Shown here: positions 49,201 to 57,116 of the stretch, piece after piece
How the letters are laid out: every line of letters starts with the position of its first letter
How positions within the stretch are numbered: the first letter of the stretch is position 1
Source of the DNA: Microbacterium sp. LWS13-1.2
Lineage (GTDB): Bacteria > Actinomycetota > Actinomycetes > Actinomycetales > Microbacteriaceae
Length of the DNA: 64,000 nt
Reading direction: 5' to 3'
Assembly (NCBI RefSeq): GCF_040144835.1
Contig: NZ_CP151632.1
Location: 496,001-560,000, forward strand
Made by a program: the position numbers and the translations under genes
Notes under the pieces: model-generated
The model's database searches: none
Told to the model about the DNA's origin: nothing
What the model saw: only the letters and a program-made list of their open reading frames with translations

Positions 49201-49783
49201 GCGGCGACCTGTGCGAACCGAGCATCGGGATCCCTTCCGAGCCGGGGGGAAGACCGGCCAGCATGCAAACCAACTCCGCCCATGCTTCCACGTGCGCGGC
49301 GATCGCGCCTTCCGGCGACCACGACGCACGCAATTCGATCTGCGCCCCGTCGCCTTCGGCCGCAAGGGCGCCGAAGCCCTTCGAGAGAGTCTTGGTGGCG
49401 GTGCCGGATGCCGAGTGGAAGCCCGCGCCACGCGACCGAAGCGCGTCGGTGAGCCAGGTCCATGCGACATCGGCGAGGAGCGGATCGATGCCGATCTCGG
49501 GCTCCAGAGGTGCCTGCGCGAAGCAGACGATCCGCCACGGACCGTTCCAGGGTGCGGGTTCGTCGGGATCGTGCAGCAGCACCAGACGACCGGTGCCGTA
49601 CGGAGAGTCCGTGTCATCGGGTGAGGAGCGCACGTCGCCGGCGATAGCGATCGCGTCGGGCGCGAGTCCCTGCGGCGCAGCGATCTCCCGCACCGTGAGG
49701 TCGTCGCGGAAGCGGATCTCACGCACCGCCTGCGCGGCCTGCTCGAAGGCGCTCGATGCCGCGGGGGGACGCTGCTCAGCCAC
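49193..49783 (-). CDS. DUF3000 protein
   Basis: The 196-residue protein has the conserved blocks IRFRDDLTVREIAAPQGLAP, DVAWTWLTDALRSRGAGF and GTATKTLSKGFGAL of actinobacterial DUF3000. No catalytic residues are obvious. It overlaps the RNase D-like gene by 8 bp, a linkage seen throughout Actinobacteria, so its role may concern RNA, though unproven. It is divergent from the hydrolase gene at 49809 with 25 bp between. Confidence 0.92.
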   Translation of the reverse strand: MAEQRPPAASSAFEQAAQAVREIRFRDDLTVREIAAPQGLAPDAIAIAGDVRSSPDDTDSPYGTGRLVLLHDPDEPAPWNGPWRIVCFAQAPLEPEIGIDPLLADVAWTWLTDALRSRGAGFHSASGTATKTLSKGFGALAAEGDGAQIELRASWSPEGAIAAHVEAWAELVCMLAGLPPGSEGIPMLGSHRSPRG

Positions 49784-49808
49784 GCGGACAGACTAGAATC
49801 GTTCCTCG

Positions 49809-51011
49809 ATGGTCGCCTCCAGGCGCGCCGCAGTGCGCGCCGCATCTCCTGCCCTCGTCGCCGGCGTGAAAGCCGCGCTCACCGTGCTGAGCGTGGCACT
49901 GGCCGGTGCGCTCGGCGCCCTTGCTGCCGGCTCGGTGCTGATGGCACGCAAGGTGGTGACCCCTGCACGGCGGCTGGCCGACACGCGCATCCTCGCGCTC
50001 GACACGGCCGCGCAGACCATCACGCTGTCTCGGACGGCCGACACCGAGCTGCCGGGACGCTACGGCCTGTTCACGACGGGGTCGTCCGACTACATCAAGC
50101 TCGGCTCGGTGCTCTCGGAGGATGGCACGAGCGTCAAGCGCAAGCTCCTGACGCACATCCCTGCGGACGCGCGTCTCGAGCCCGAAGCCGCTTTCAGCGG
50201 GTGGTACTACGACCGTCCCGAGCAGTTGCAGCTGCCCTTCACCACCGAGCTGATCGGCTCCACGGTGGGGCCCTGCCCGGCGTGGCTGTTCCCCGCGGGG
50301 GACGGCGACACCTGGGTGATCCAGGTGCATGGCCGGGGCACGACCCGCGCGGAGTGCCTGCGCGCGGTGCCGGTGTTCCACGCTCTCGGCATCACCTCTC
50401 TCGTCGTCTCCTACCGCAACGACGGCGAGGCGCCTCGCAGCCGCAACGGCACCTACACGCTCGGTGCGACCGAATGGCGCGACGTCGACGCGGCGATCGG
50501 CTTCGCCCGCCGTCGTGGCGCACGCCGCATCATCGTCATGGGCTGGTCGATGGGCGGAGCCATCGCACTGCAGCTCGCGCTCAACTCCCCGCACGGCGAC
50601 GCGATCGCGGGCCTGATCCTCGAGTCGCCGGTCGTCGACTGGCGCACGGTGCTGAACTACCAGGCGCGCGCGGAGCGCGTGCCCGGCGCCGTCAGCCGGC
50701 TCGCGATGGAGGCTCTGCAGACCGAGTGGGCGTCCCCGCTGACTCGGGCGGGTGCGGCGATCCGCCTCGACCAGCTCGACGTCGTCGCCCGGGCAGGCGA
50801 GCTGCGGCATCCGATCCTGATCCTGCACAGCGACGACGACGGCTTCGTGCCGTCGGACGCGTCGCACGCTCTCGTCGCGGCCCGACCCGACCTGGTCGAG
50901 ATGCAGATCTTCGAGGTGGCGCGGCACACCAAGCTCTGGAACTACGACCAGGAGCGGTGGAGCAGCAGCATCGGCACGTGGCTGACCGCGCAGGGGATCA
51001 TCGCGGACTGA
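49809..51011 (+). CDS. Membrane-anchored alpha/beta hydrolase
   Basis: The 400-residue protein starts at ATG 49809. A hydrophobic segment at about 20-45 (VKAALTVLSVALAGALGAL) acts as an anchor. Oxyanion region VIQVHGRGTTRAE near 170, nucleophile elbow VMGWSMGGAIAL near 241-252, DDDGFVPSDAS (acid, near 340) and ARHTKLW (His). It resembles serine hydrolases of the BAAT/dienelactone group. Substrate unknown. It converges on sufE. Confidence 0.88.
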   Translation: MVASRRAAVRAASPALVAGVKAALTVLSVALAGALGALAAGSVLMARKVVTPARRLADTRILALDTAAQTITLSRTADTELPGRYGLFTTGSSDYIKLGSVLSEDGTSVKRKLLTHIPADARLEPEAAFSGWYYDRPEQLQLPFTTELIGSTVGPCPAWLFPAGDGDTWVIQVHGRGTTRAECLRAVPVFHALGITSLVVSYRNDGEAPRSRNGTYTLGATEWRDVDAAIGFARRRGARRIIVMGWSMGGAIALQLALNSPHGDAIAGLILESPVVDWRTVLNYQARAERVPGAVSRLAMEALQTEWASPLTRAGAAIRLDQLDVVARAGELRHPILILHSDDDGFVPSDASHALVAARPDLVEMQIFEVARHTKLWNYDQERWSSSIGTWLTAQGIIAD

Positions 51012-51026
51012 GCGGACCGCTGCAGC

Positions 51027-51467
51027 TCAGGCAGCCGAGGCGGCGCGGACCTGTCGCTGCGCCCGCAGCAGCATGCCCGTCATCCCGGAGATGCGCAGGG
51101 GCGACACGACGCGGGTGAGCCCCAGCGTCTGCGGGTAGTCGCCGGGCACAGCCAGCACCTCTGCGGCCGTGAGCCCGGTGAGTCCCTGTGCCAGGATGCT
51201 TGCGAAGCCGCGGGTCGTCGGCGCCTCGGGCGGCGCGGTGGCGTGCATCGCGACGACGCCGTCGGCATCCACGTCGACGATGATGAAGACCGGCGACTGG
51301 CACTCGACCACACGCTCGTACCGCTCGGGATGATCCTCGTACTGCGCCGGCACCGCCGGCAGCTCGTACGAGTACTCCAGCAGCAGCTGCAGCCGGTCGG
51401 GTTCGGGCAGCTCCAGGAACTCGTCGCGGATCTCGGCGAGACGGTCGGGCAGGACGGCTTCGGTCAT
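51027..51467 (-). CDS. sufE: SufE family protein
   Basis: SufE accepts persulfide sulfur from a cysteine desulfurase. I start at ATG 51467 (MTEAVLPDRLAEIRD), where GGGAAG is 9 bp upstream; an ATG at 51476 lies directly on that site. The 146 residues keep the acceptor Cys56 in RVVECQSPVFII and the GLTGLTAAEVLAVP helix. It lies 97 bp after the sulfurtransferase gene in the same direction, so both act in sulfur transfer. No suf cluster is present here. Confidence 0.92.
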   Translation of the reverse strand: MTEAVLPDRLAEIRDEFLELPEPDRLQLLLEYSYELPAVPAQYEDHPERYERVVECQSPVFIIVDVDADGVVAMHATAPPEAPTTRGFASILAQGLTGLTAAEVLAVPGDYPQTLGLTRVVSPLRISGMTGMLLRAQRQVRAASAA

Positions 51468-51564
51468 CTGTGCCATCTTCCCATGCGGTGGGGCCGTGCG
51501 CCCCTGAGCTGCGCGGATGCGAGGCGGCGCCCCAGCTGCAGACGGCGGGCGAGGATGCCGCGGC

Positions 51565-52470
51565 TCAGCGGGCGGGGGCCGCTCCCGGCTCCGCGCCCGT
51601 CACGATCGGCACGCGCACCGCGCTGCCCCACTCGGTCCACGATCCGTCGTAGTTGCGGACGTCGTCGAAGCCGAGCAGGTGCCGGAGGACGAACCACGTG
51701 TGACTCGACCGCTCGCCGATGCGGCAGTACGCGACGATCGCATCGCCGTCTTGGAGGCCGACTTCGTCGCGGTAGATCGCCTCGAGCTCGGCGCGCGTCT
51801 TGAAGCCGCCGTCCGCGGCGACCGCGCGTGCCCACGGAACGCTCTGCGCCGACGGGATGTGGCCACCGCGCAGTGCGCTCTCCTCGGGGTAGGCCGGGGC
51901 GGTGGTGCGGGAGCCGTCGTACTCCTCGGGGGAGCGGACGTCGATGAGCGGCCCGTTGCCCAGGTGTGCGAGCACATCCTCCTTGTAGGCGCGCAGGGCC
52001 GCGTCGTCGCGCTCGACGACCGGGTAGCGGGTGGGGGCCGGCTCCGACGGCGCGGTGGTGATCGGCCGCCCTTCGGCGATCCACTTGTCGCGCCCGCCGT
52101 CGAGCAGGCGGACGTCCTCGTGCCCGAACAGGGAGAACACCCACAGCGCGTACGCGGCCCACCAGTTGTTCTTGTCGCCGTAGATCACGACGGTGTCGTC
52201 GCGCGAGATGCCCTTGCGGCTGAGAAGCGCGGCGAAGCCCTCGCCGTCCACGTAGTCGCGGACCACGGGGTCGTTGAGCTCGGTGTGCCAGTCGACCTTG
52301 ACCGCGCCGGGGATGTGGCCCGTCTCGTACAGCAGGACGTCCTCGTCGGACTCCACGACGACCAGGCCCGGCTCACCCAGGTGGGTCTGCAGCCACGCGC
52401 CCGTGACGAGGCGCCCCGGCTGGGCGTAGGCGGCGAACTTCTCGGACGAGGTATCGGTCTCAACGGGCAT
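51565..52470 (-). CDS. sseA: Sulfurtransferase, tandem rhodanese domains
   Basis: Thiosulfate/3-mercaptopyruvate sulfurtransferase type. Start ATG 52470 ([16 protein letters not shown]) has CAGGAGATC upstream; 301 residues. The inactive N-terminal rhodanese shows [18 protein letters not shown]; the active one shows [12 protein letters not shown] and the loop [18 protein letters not shown], Cys near 250. CRIGERS is typical of thiosulfate-type enzymes of Actinobacteria. It is divergent from zapE. Confidence 0.93.
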   Translation of the reverse strand: MPVETDTSSEKFAAYAQPGRLVTGAWLQTHLGEPGLVVVESDEDVLLYETGHIPGAVKVDWHTELNDPVVRDYVDGEGFAALLSRKGISRDDTVVIYGDKNNWWAAYALWVFSLFGHEDVRLLDGGRDKWIAEGRPITTAPSEPAPTRYPVVERDDAALRAYKEDVLAHLGNGPLIDVRSPEEYDGSRTTAPAYPEESALRGGHIPSAQSVPWARAVAADGGFKTRAELEAIYRDEVGLQDGDAIVAYCRIGERSSHTWFVLRHLLGFDDVRNYDGSWTEWGSAVRVPIVTGAEPGAAPAR

Positions 52471-52631
52471 GGGATCTCCTGGAGTCGGGCGATGCGATCG
52501 CGCGTCCGCCATCCGGCGTCAGGCGAGGCGGGCGCACGCGGGCGACGGTTAGGGTTGAACCGTCGCCTCCGACCATAGATTCCCGGACCGGCGTGCACAG
52601 CCCCTCTGTAAGACTCCGACACAGGATCCGC

Positions 52632-53660
52632 ATGACCGTCTCCGCCACACGCACCGGCGTCGTCCACCTCGTGGAGCGCGCCCCGCAGCTCGCCGGCGCC
52701 GAGATGGTCGCCGCGCTGGTCCCGCCCCCGCAGTTCGCCGATGCGACGTTCGACACGTATCGCGCCGACCCGGCCTACCCGTCGCAGCAGGAGGCGAAGG
52801 ACCTGCTCCAGGCCTTCTCCGGTGCGTCGGCCCCCGCGAAGGGGGGACTCTTCCGGCGCGCCAAGCGCCCCGAGCTCAAGCCGGGCGTCTACCTCGACGG
52901 CGGCTTCGGCGTCGGCAAGACGCACCTGCTCGCCTCCGTCTATCACGCGATGCCCGCACGCCGGAAGTACTTCGGCTCGTTCATCGAGTACACGGCGCTC
53001 GTGGGCGCGCTCGGCTACCAGAAGACGGTCGAGCTGTTCCGCGGCGCAGACCTGCTGTGCATCGACGAGTTCGAGCTGGACGACCCCGGCGACACGATGG
53101 TCATGACCCGCCTGCTCGGCGAGCTCGTCGGGTCGGGCACACGACTTGCGGCGACATCGAACACGCCGCCCAACGCGCTCGGCGAAGGGCGCTTCGCCGC
53201 GCAGGACTTCCTCCGCGAGATCCACGCGATGTCCGCGAGCTTCCAGACGATCCGCATCGACGGCACCGACTTCCGCCACCGCGCGCTCGACGGCCACGCC
53301 GCCGTGCTCGATCCGCCCCAGTACGACGCGGCCATCGCGGACGCCGCAGCGGCGGGCCTCGCGTCGGACGACACGTTCGACGCTCTCGTCGCCCACTTGG
53401 CGCGCGTGCACCCGTCGCGGTACATCCGGCTCATCGACGGGCTGTCGCTCGTGGGCTTGCGCGACGTCGCTCCGTTCACCGACCAGTCCGCGGCCCTTCG
53501 GTTCGTCGCGTTCATCGATCGCGTGTATGACGCACAACTGCCGATCCGCGCCACCGGCACGTCGCTCGACCTCGTCTTCCCAGAGGAGATGCTGGCCGGC
53601 GGGTACCGCAAGAAGTACCTGCGCGCGATCTCCCGGCTCGTCGCATCGACACTGGACTGA
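52632..53660 (+). CDS. zapE: Cell division protein ZapE (AFG1-type ATPase)
   Basis: P-loop ATPase of the AFG1/ZapE family, which acts on the Z-ring in other bacteria. ATG 52632 (MTVSATRTGVVHLVER) has CAGGAT upstream; 342 residues. Walker A GGFGVGKTHLLASVY near 91-105, Walker B LLCIDEFELDDPGD near 140, and sensor-1 region LAATSNTPPNALGEGRF near 172. Length normal. It is divergent from sseA (161 bp) and followed by the amt gene after 199 bp of regulatory DNA. Confidence 0.92.
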   Translation: MTVSATRTGVVHLVERAPQLAGAEMVAALVPPPQFADATFDTYRADPAYPSQQEAKDLLQAFSGASAPAKGGLFRRAKRPELKPGVYLDGGFGVGKTHLLASVYHAMPARRKYFGSFIEYTALVGALGYQKTVELFRGADLLCIDEFELDDPGDTMVMTRLLGELVGSGTRLAATSNTPPNALGEGRFAAQDFLREIHAMSASFQTIRIDGTDFRHRALDGHAAVLDPPQYDAAIADAAAAGLASDDTFDALVAHLARVHPSRYIRLIDGLSLVGLRDVAPFTDQSAALRFVAFIDRVYDAQLPIRATGTSLDLVFPEEMLAGGYRKKYLRAISRLVASTLD

Positions 53661-53754
53661 GCGACACGACACTCGCGGGACCGGCCGACTCCGGTCGGAT
53701 TCGCGGCCCGCGTTCGGTCCGCCGAAACACGATGTTTACGTGCGCCGCCCTCGT

Positions 53755-53770
53755 GTAACGAGGGGGAAAC
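53755..53770 (+). promoter_or_regulatory. GlnR-type box upstream of amt
   Basis: GTAAC (53755-53759), six bases, GAAAC (53766-53770), an exact match to gTnAC-n6-GaAAC, about 90 bp from the amt start. Another short symmetric element, AAACA-3-TGTTT, lies at 53725-53737. Confidence 0.7.
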
Positions 53771-53859
53771 ACGGGTCGGTCCGAGGCTGAAACGGACCGT
53801 GGTCACACTGGGGGGACCCGACGCTATACCTGCGTCCCTGCAGAGAGGTTCTCTTCGAG

Positions 53860-55128
53860 ATGGATCAAGGCAACACCGCATTCATCCTGATATGCGCGGC
53901 GCTCGTCCTGTTGATGACGCCAGGACTCGCATTCTTCTACGGCGGTCTCGTGAAGGCGAAGAGCGTCATCAGCATGATGATGCTCAGCTTCGGCGCACTC
54001 GGCCTTATCGGCGTCCTGTGGGTCGTCTACGGCTACGCCATCGCGTTCCCCTCCGCTGACGGCCTCGTCGCGCCGTGGGCGATCGACTGGTCAGCGATCG
54101 GGCTCACCAGCCTGCTCGAGGTGCCCGAGGGCGCCGCCTACCCGCCGCTCGCGTTCGTGGCGTTCCAGGCGACTTTCGCGATCCTGACGGTCGCGCTCGT
54201 CTCCGGCGCCATCGCCGACCGCGCCAAGTTCGGCTCGTGGATGATCTTCGCCGCGATCTGGGCGACGATCGTCTACTTCCCGGTCGCGAGCTGGGTCTTC
54301 AACTTCGGACTCGCCGAGGACGGCAGCTTCGCCTACGGCGGCTGGATCACGTACGGCATGCAGGAGTGGTTCGGCGTCGGCGCGATCGACTTCGCCGGCG
54401 GAACCGCTGTCCACATCAACGCGGGTGCGGCAGCCCTCGCGCTGGCGCTCGTCCTGGGCAAGCGCGTCGGCTTCCAGAAGGGCGTCCACGTCCCGCACAA
54501 CCCGCCGTTCGTGCTCCTCGGCGCCGGCCTGCTGTGGTTCGGCTGGTTCGGCTTCAACGCGGGCTCCGAGCTCGCCGCCGACGGCACCGCCGCGCTCGCG
54601 TTCGTCAACACGATCGCCGCCCCCGCAGCGGCTCTGCTGGCCTGGCTGATCGTCGAGAAGTTCAAGGACGGCAAGCCCACGTCGGTGGGTGCCGCCTCGG
54701 GCGCCGTGGCCGGTCTCGTCGCGATCACTCCTGCCTGCGCGTCGCTGACCCCGGGCTGGGCCATCCTCCTCGGCTTCATCGCAGGCGCGGTCTGCGCCCT
54801 CGCGATCGAGCTCAAGTTCAAGTGGGGCTTCGACGACTCGCTCGACGTGGTGGGCATCCACCTCGTGGGCGGCCTCATCGGAACGCTCTACCTCGGCTTC
54901 TTCGCCACCGGCACCGGCCTGTTCACCGGCGGCGACGGCACGCAGCTGATGGTCCAGGCGATCGCCGCCGTGTCGGTGCTCGTGTACTCGTTCGTGCTCG
55001 CCTACGTCATCGGCTTCGCGATCGAGAAGACGATCGGCTTCCGCGTCAAGAACGAGGACGAGGTCGCCGGCATCGACACCGTCGTCCACGGCGAGGAGGG
55101 CTACGTGCTCGAGGGCGCGCGCGCCTGA
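53860..55128 (+). CDS. amt: Ammonium transporter (Amt/MEP/Rh)
   Basis: Inner-membrane ammonium channel. 422 residues, start ATG 53860. The sequence MDQGNTAFILICAALVLLMT has no signal peptide, and eleven hydrophobic segments are predicted. The Amt signature DFAGGTAVHINAGAAALALA (near 181-200) holds the first pore His, and VVGIHLVGGLIGTLYLG (near 328) the second. No glnK or glnD follows, unlike many species. Likely GlnR-activated when ammonia is scarce. Confidence 0.96.
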   Translation: MDQGNTAFILICAALVLLMTPGLAFFYGGLVKAKSVISMMMLSFGALGLIGVLWVVYGYAIAFPSADGLVAPWAIDWSAIGLTSLLEVPEGAAYPPLAFVAFQATFAILTVALVSGAIADRAKFGSWMIFAAIWATIVYFPVASWVFNFGLAEDGSFAYGGWITYGMQEWFGVGAIDFAGGTAVHINAGAAALALALVLGKRVGFQKGVHVPHNPPFVLLGAGLLWFGWFGFNAGSELAADGTAALAFVNTIAAPAAALLAWLIVEKFKDGKPTSVGAASGAVAGLVAITPACASLTPGWAILLGFIAGAVCALAIELKFKWGFDDSLDVVGIHLVGGLIGTLYLGFFATGTGLFTGGDGTQLMVQAIAAVSVLVYSFVLAYVIGFAIEKTIGFRVKNEDEVAGIDTVVHGEEGYVLEGARA

Positions 55129-55228
55129 CACGTACGGCACTGCCCGAAGGGGCGTCGCGGTTCCCCCCACCGCGGCGCCCCTTCGCCGTGCTCGGGGGAG
55201 GATGTCCCGCACTCCTAGGATGACGACT

Positions 55229-55756
55229 GTGACACCGCGAAATGGGCTGCTCGGCATCGTGAGCAGCATCCTCCGGCCCCGCAGGGGGGCGGCTCCGACG
55301 CATCCGCCCGCACCTCGGGCGCCGTCCCAGAGCCGCAGCGGCGCCGCCGCGACCGTGGAGATGCCCCCACCCCGCGCGGACGCGCTGCGGATCACGTATG
55401 CCCCCGACCACGACGGCGACCCCGATGCGGGCGAGATCGTCTGGACGTGGGTGCCGTACGCCGAGAACGACGGCCGCGGCAAGGATCGTCCGGTGCTGGT
55501 CATCGCACGGCAGAGCGGCGATCGCGTCTACGCCGTCCGCCTGACGAGCAAGGCCCACGACGGAGACCGGGACTTCCTCGCGATCGGCACGGGGGAGTGG
55601 GACGCGCAGGGCCGCCAGTCCTGGGTCGACATCGATCAGCTCTACAGTGTGCATCGCGACGGCATGCGGCGCGAGGCATCCGCTCTCGATCCGGAGCGAT
55701 TCGGACGCGTCGCCGACGCACTCCACCGCCGCTACGGATGGGACTCCGGCGACTGA
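55229..55756 (+). CDS. PemK/MazF-like toxin-family protein, no antitoxin gene
   Basis: GTG 55229 is chosen since TAGGAT lies 10 bp upstream as a possible leaderless -10; ATG 55202 and 55220 are in-frame alternatives. The 175 residues have a Pro/Arg-rich head, then GEIVWTWVPYAENDGRGKDR, PVLVIARQSGDRVYAVRLTS and a final helix, the MazF/PemK fold. MazF-type proteins cut mRNA, but this chromosomal subfamily has a long N-terminal tail. No small antitoxin gene lies on either side, so it may not be a toxin. Confidence 0.7.
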   Translation: MTPRNGLLGIVSSILRPRRGAAPTHPPAPRAPSQSRSGAAATVEMPPPRADALRITYAPDHDGDPDAGEIVWTWVPYAENDGRGKDRPVLVIARQSGDRVYAVRLTSKAHDGDRDFLAIGTGEWDAQGRQSWVDIDQLYSVHRDGMRREASALDPERFGRVADALHRRYGWDSGD

Positions 55757-55796
55757 GGAGTCAGGCGGGTCGACGCGGCCACCTGAGAGAGCACAC

Positions 55797-56024
55797 ATGT
55801 GCGGCGCGTACGGTCTGGGAATGCGCAGACAACGGCCGTCCCCATTCGATCCGAGCCCGCAGCGGGAGCAGACCGCACCCGTGCCGCAGCCGCTCGACGG
55901 GAACGGAGAGCTGCCGCAACCCGCTGCAACTGGCGCCCGCGCTCGCATCGTCGACGGCGACCGGGTGCGATCGGCCAAGCCGACGCACATCCCCTCGCGC
56001 TCACCCGAGGACGAGCTCGCCTGA
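55797..56024 (+). CDS. Small ORF starting MCGAYG, uncertain
   Basis: A 75-residue frame from ATG 55797 with GAGAG upstream. The start MCGAYGLGM resembles the Cys2 start of SOS-response-associated peptidases (MCGRY) and of class II amidotransferases (MCGI), but the rest (Pro/Gln/Arg-rich, ending SPEDELA) does not continue either fold. It could be a remnant or a real small protein. It is the only candidate in the 337-bp gap between the MazF-like gene and the tRNA cluster. Confidence 0.35.
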   Translation: MCGAYGLGMRRQRPSPFDPSPQREQTAPVPQPLDGNGELPQPAATGARARIVDGDRVRSAKPTHIPSRSPEDELA

Positions 56025-56061
56025 GGGCGCGGAGCCGCCGTCGGGACCGGCGGGAAAGACA

Positions 56062-56089
56062 GAAGCCCCCGGTTTCAGCGGGGGGCTTC
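56062..56089 (-). terminator. Terminator of tRNA-Val(CAC)
   Basis: GAAGCCCCC at 56062-56070 pairs with GGGGGCTTC at 56081-56089. On the minus strand it follows the tRNA directly and runs into a T-rich tail. Confidence 0.8.
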
Positions 56090-56093
56090 GCGG

Positions 56094-56166
56094 TGGGCGA
56101 TACCAGACTCGAACTGATGACCTCTTCCGTGTGAAGGAAGCGCGCTACCAACTGCGCCAATCGCCC
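56094..56166 (-). tRNA. tRNA-Val(CAC)
   Basis: The minus strand folds into a full cloverleaf of 73 nt. Acceptor GGGCGAT pairs with ATCGCCC, the anticodon stem CTTCC/GGAAG holds the loop TTCACAC (anticodon CAC), and the T-loop is TTCGAGT. CCA is not encoded. Confidence 0.95.
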
Positions 56167-56320
56167 GTTCCCCGAGGGGGACGACTACCGATCCTACCGG
56201 ATGCCGGAGCATGCCTCGGACCAATTCTGCATGACACGCGCGGGGCGCGTCCGGTTTTGCAGGAGGGCGAGGATCGGTTAGAGTCTTTCAAGTGCCCGGG
56301 TGAACAACCCGGAAGCGAAT

Positions 56321-56393
56321 GCGGATGTAGCGCAGTTGGTAGCGCACAACCTTGCCAAGGTTGGGGTCGCGAGTTCGAGTCTCGTCATCCGCT
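56321..56393 (+). tRNA. tRNA-Gly(GCC)
   Basis: Acceptor GCGGATG pairs with CATCCGC, anticodon stem CAACC/GGTTG holds loop TTGCCAA (anticodon GCC), T-loop TTCGAGT. CCA not encoded. First of three plus-strand tRNA genes. Confidence 0.96.
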
Positions 56394-56446
56394 CGAGTGC
56401 AGGGATCTCCTCCAGAGATCACGGCACGTGGGGTCAAACCACACGC

Positions 56447-56520
56447 GGTGGCGTGGCCGAGCGGCTAGGCACCGGCCTGCAAAGCCGTTTACACGGGTTC
56501 GAATCCCGTCGCCACCTCCA
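56447..56520 (+). tRNA. tRNA-Cys(GCA)
   Basis: Acceptor GGTGGCG pairs with CGCCACC, anticodon loop CTGCAAA (anticodon GCA), T-arm GGGTTCGAATCCC. CCA is encoded at 56518-56520. Confidence 0.96.
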
Positions 56521-56547
56521 CTCCCGGTCCCGACCGGAGCTCGACTC

Positions 56548-56619
56548 GGGCGATTGGCGCAGCGGTAGCGCGCTTCCCTGACACGGAAGAGGTCACTGGT
56601 TCGATCCCAGTATCGCCCA
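56548..56619 (+). tRNA. tRNA-Val(GAC)
   Basis: Acceptor GGGCGAT pairs with ATCGCCC, anticodon stem CTTCC/GGAAG holds loop CTGACAC (anticodon GAC). The stem sequences are the same as in tRNA-Val(CAC) at 56094, so the two are recent relatives. CCA not encoded. Confidence 0.96.
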
Positions 56620-56625
56620 CAACCG

Positions 56626-56650
56626 AAACCCCCGCCCCGGCGGGGGTTTT
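56626..56650 (+). terminator. Terminator of the tRNA cluster
   Basis: AAACCCCCGCC at 56626-56636 pairs with GGCGGGGGTTT at 56639-56649, followed by TTCGCTTTCC. Confidence 0.9.
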
Positions 56651-56665
56651 CGCTTTCCTCCTGCG

Positions 56666-56878
56666 TCAGCGGACGTGCTCGGACGGATAGACCTCCCTGA
56701 TCCTCTCGCGGAAGAAGCGACCGGCGCTCTCGGCGGCGCGCAGTCCGCGATACACCGACGGCGGCACCGCGAAGTAGCGGTAGAGCTCGCCCGACGTGAA
56801 CTCGAGCTCGAGCACGGCAGTGTCGGCGTCGTAGCCGGCAGAAGCGATCGCCGCGGAGTCGAGGGAGTGTCGGCGCAT
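56666..56878 (-). CDS. KTSC-domain protein
   Basis: A 70-residue protein from ATG 56878, with the KTSC pattern: SAAIASAGYDADTAVLELEF, SGELYRYFAVPPSVYRGL, and GRFFRERIREVYPSEHV at the end. The domain is named after its occurrence at the C-terminus of lysyl-tRNA synthetases but its role is unknown. It lies between the tRNA cluster and thrS, transcribed away from thrS. Confidence 0.85.
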   Translation of the reverse strand: MRRHSLDSAAIASAGYDADTAVLELEFTSGELYRYFAVPPSVYRGLRAAESAGRFFRERIREVYPSEHVR

Positions 56879-56970
56879 CCGCTCAGGCTACGCCGCGACG
56901 CTGCCGACGATCCGGCGCGACGTGCCCACGCGCCCCGTGTGCCGGCACCCGTGCCCGCGCGGGCACTCGT

Positions 56971-57048
56971 TACACTCGAGGGGTGGAACTCGTCTGGTCG
57001 ACCGCTGCCGCGGCACTCAAGACCGACACGCGAACGCTCGGCGCCTGA
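56971..57048 (+). promoter_or_regulatory. Promoter and possible Thr-rich leader peptide of thrS
   Basis: TACACT (56971-56976) is followed after 6 bp by GTG 56983, which opens a 21-residue frame ending at TGA 57048. Four of its 21 codons are Thr, three of them within five codons (KTDTRT). This spacing fits a leaderless transcript and the codon content fits a ribosome-mediated leader. No clear terminator/antiterminator pair is seen before thrS. Confidence 0.45.
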
Positions 57049-57116
57049 GCGGGCGGGGCGTGTCGTGCGCCTGAAGCTGAGTAGCCTTGATCCGAGCCAT
57101 TCCCAGGAGAGTTTCC

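Noticed and set aside
44568..49452. Long plus-strand open frames over fadB, fadA and rnd
   Set aside because: Antisense to well-supported genes, no start context and no domains.
56960..57000. T-box-like core near the thrS promoter
   Set aside because: Only part of the consensus fits, there is no room for stem I, and a -10-like box sits directly before it.
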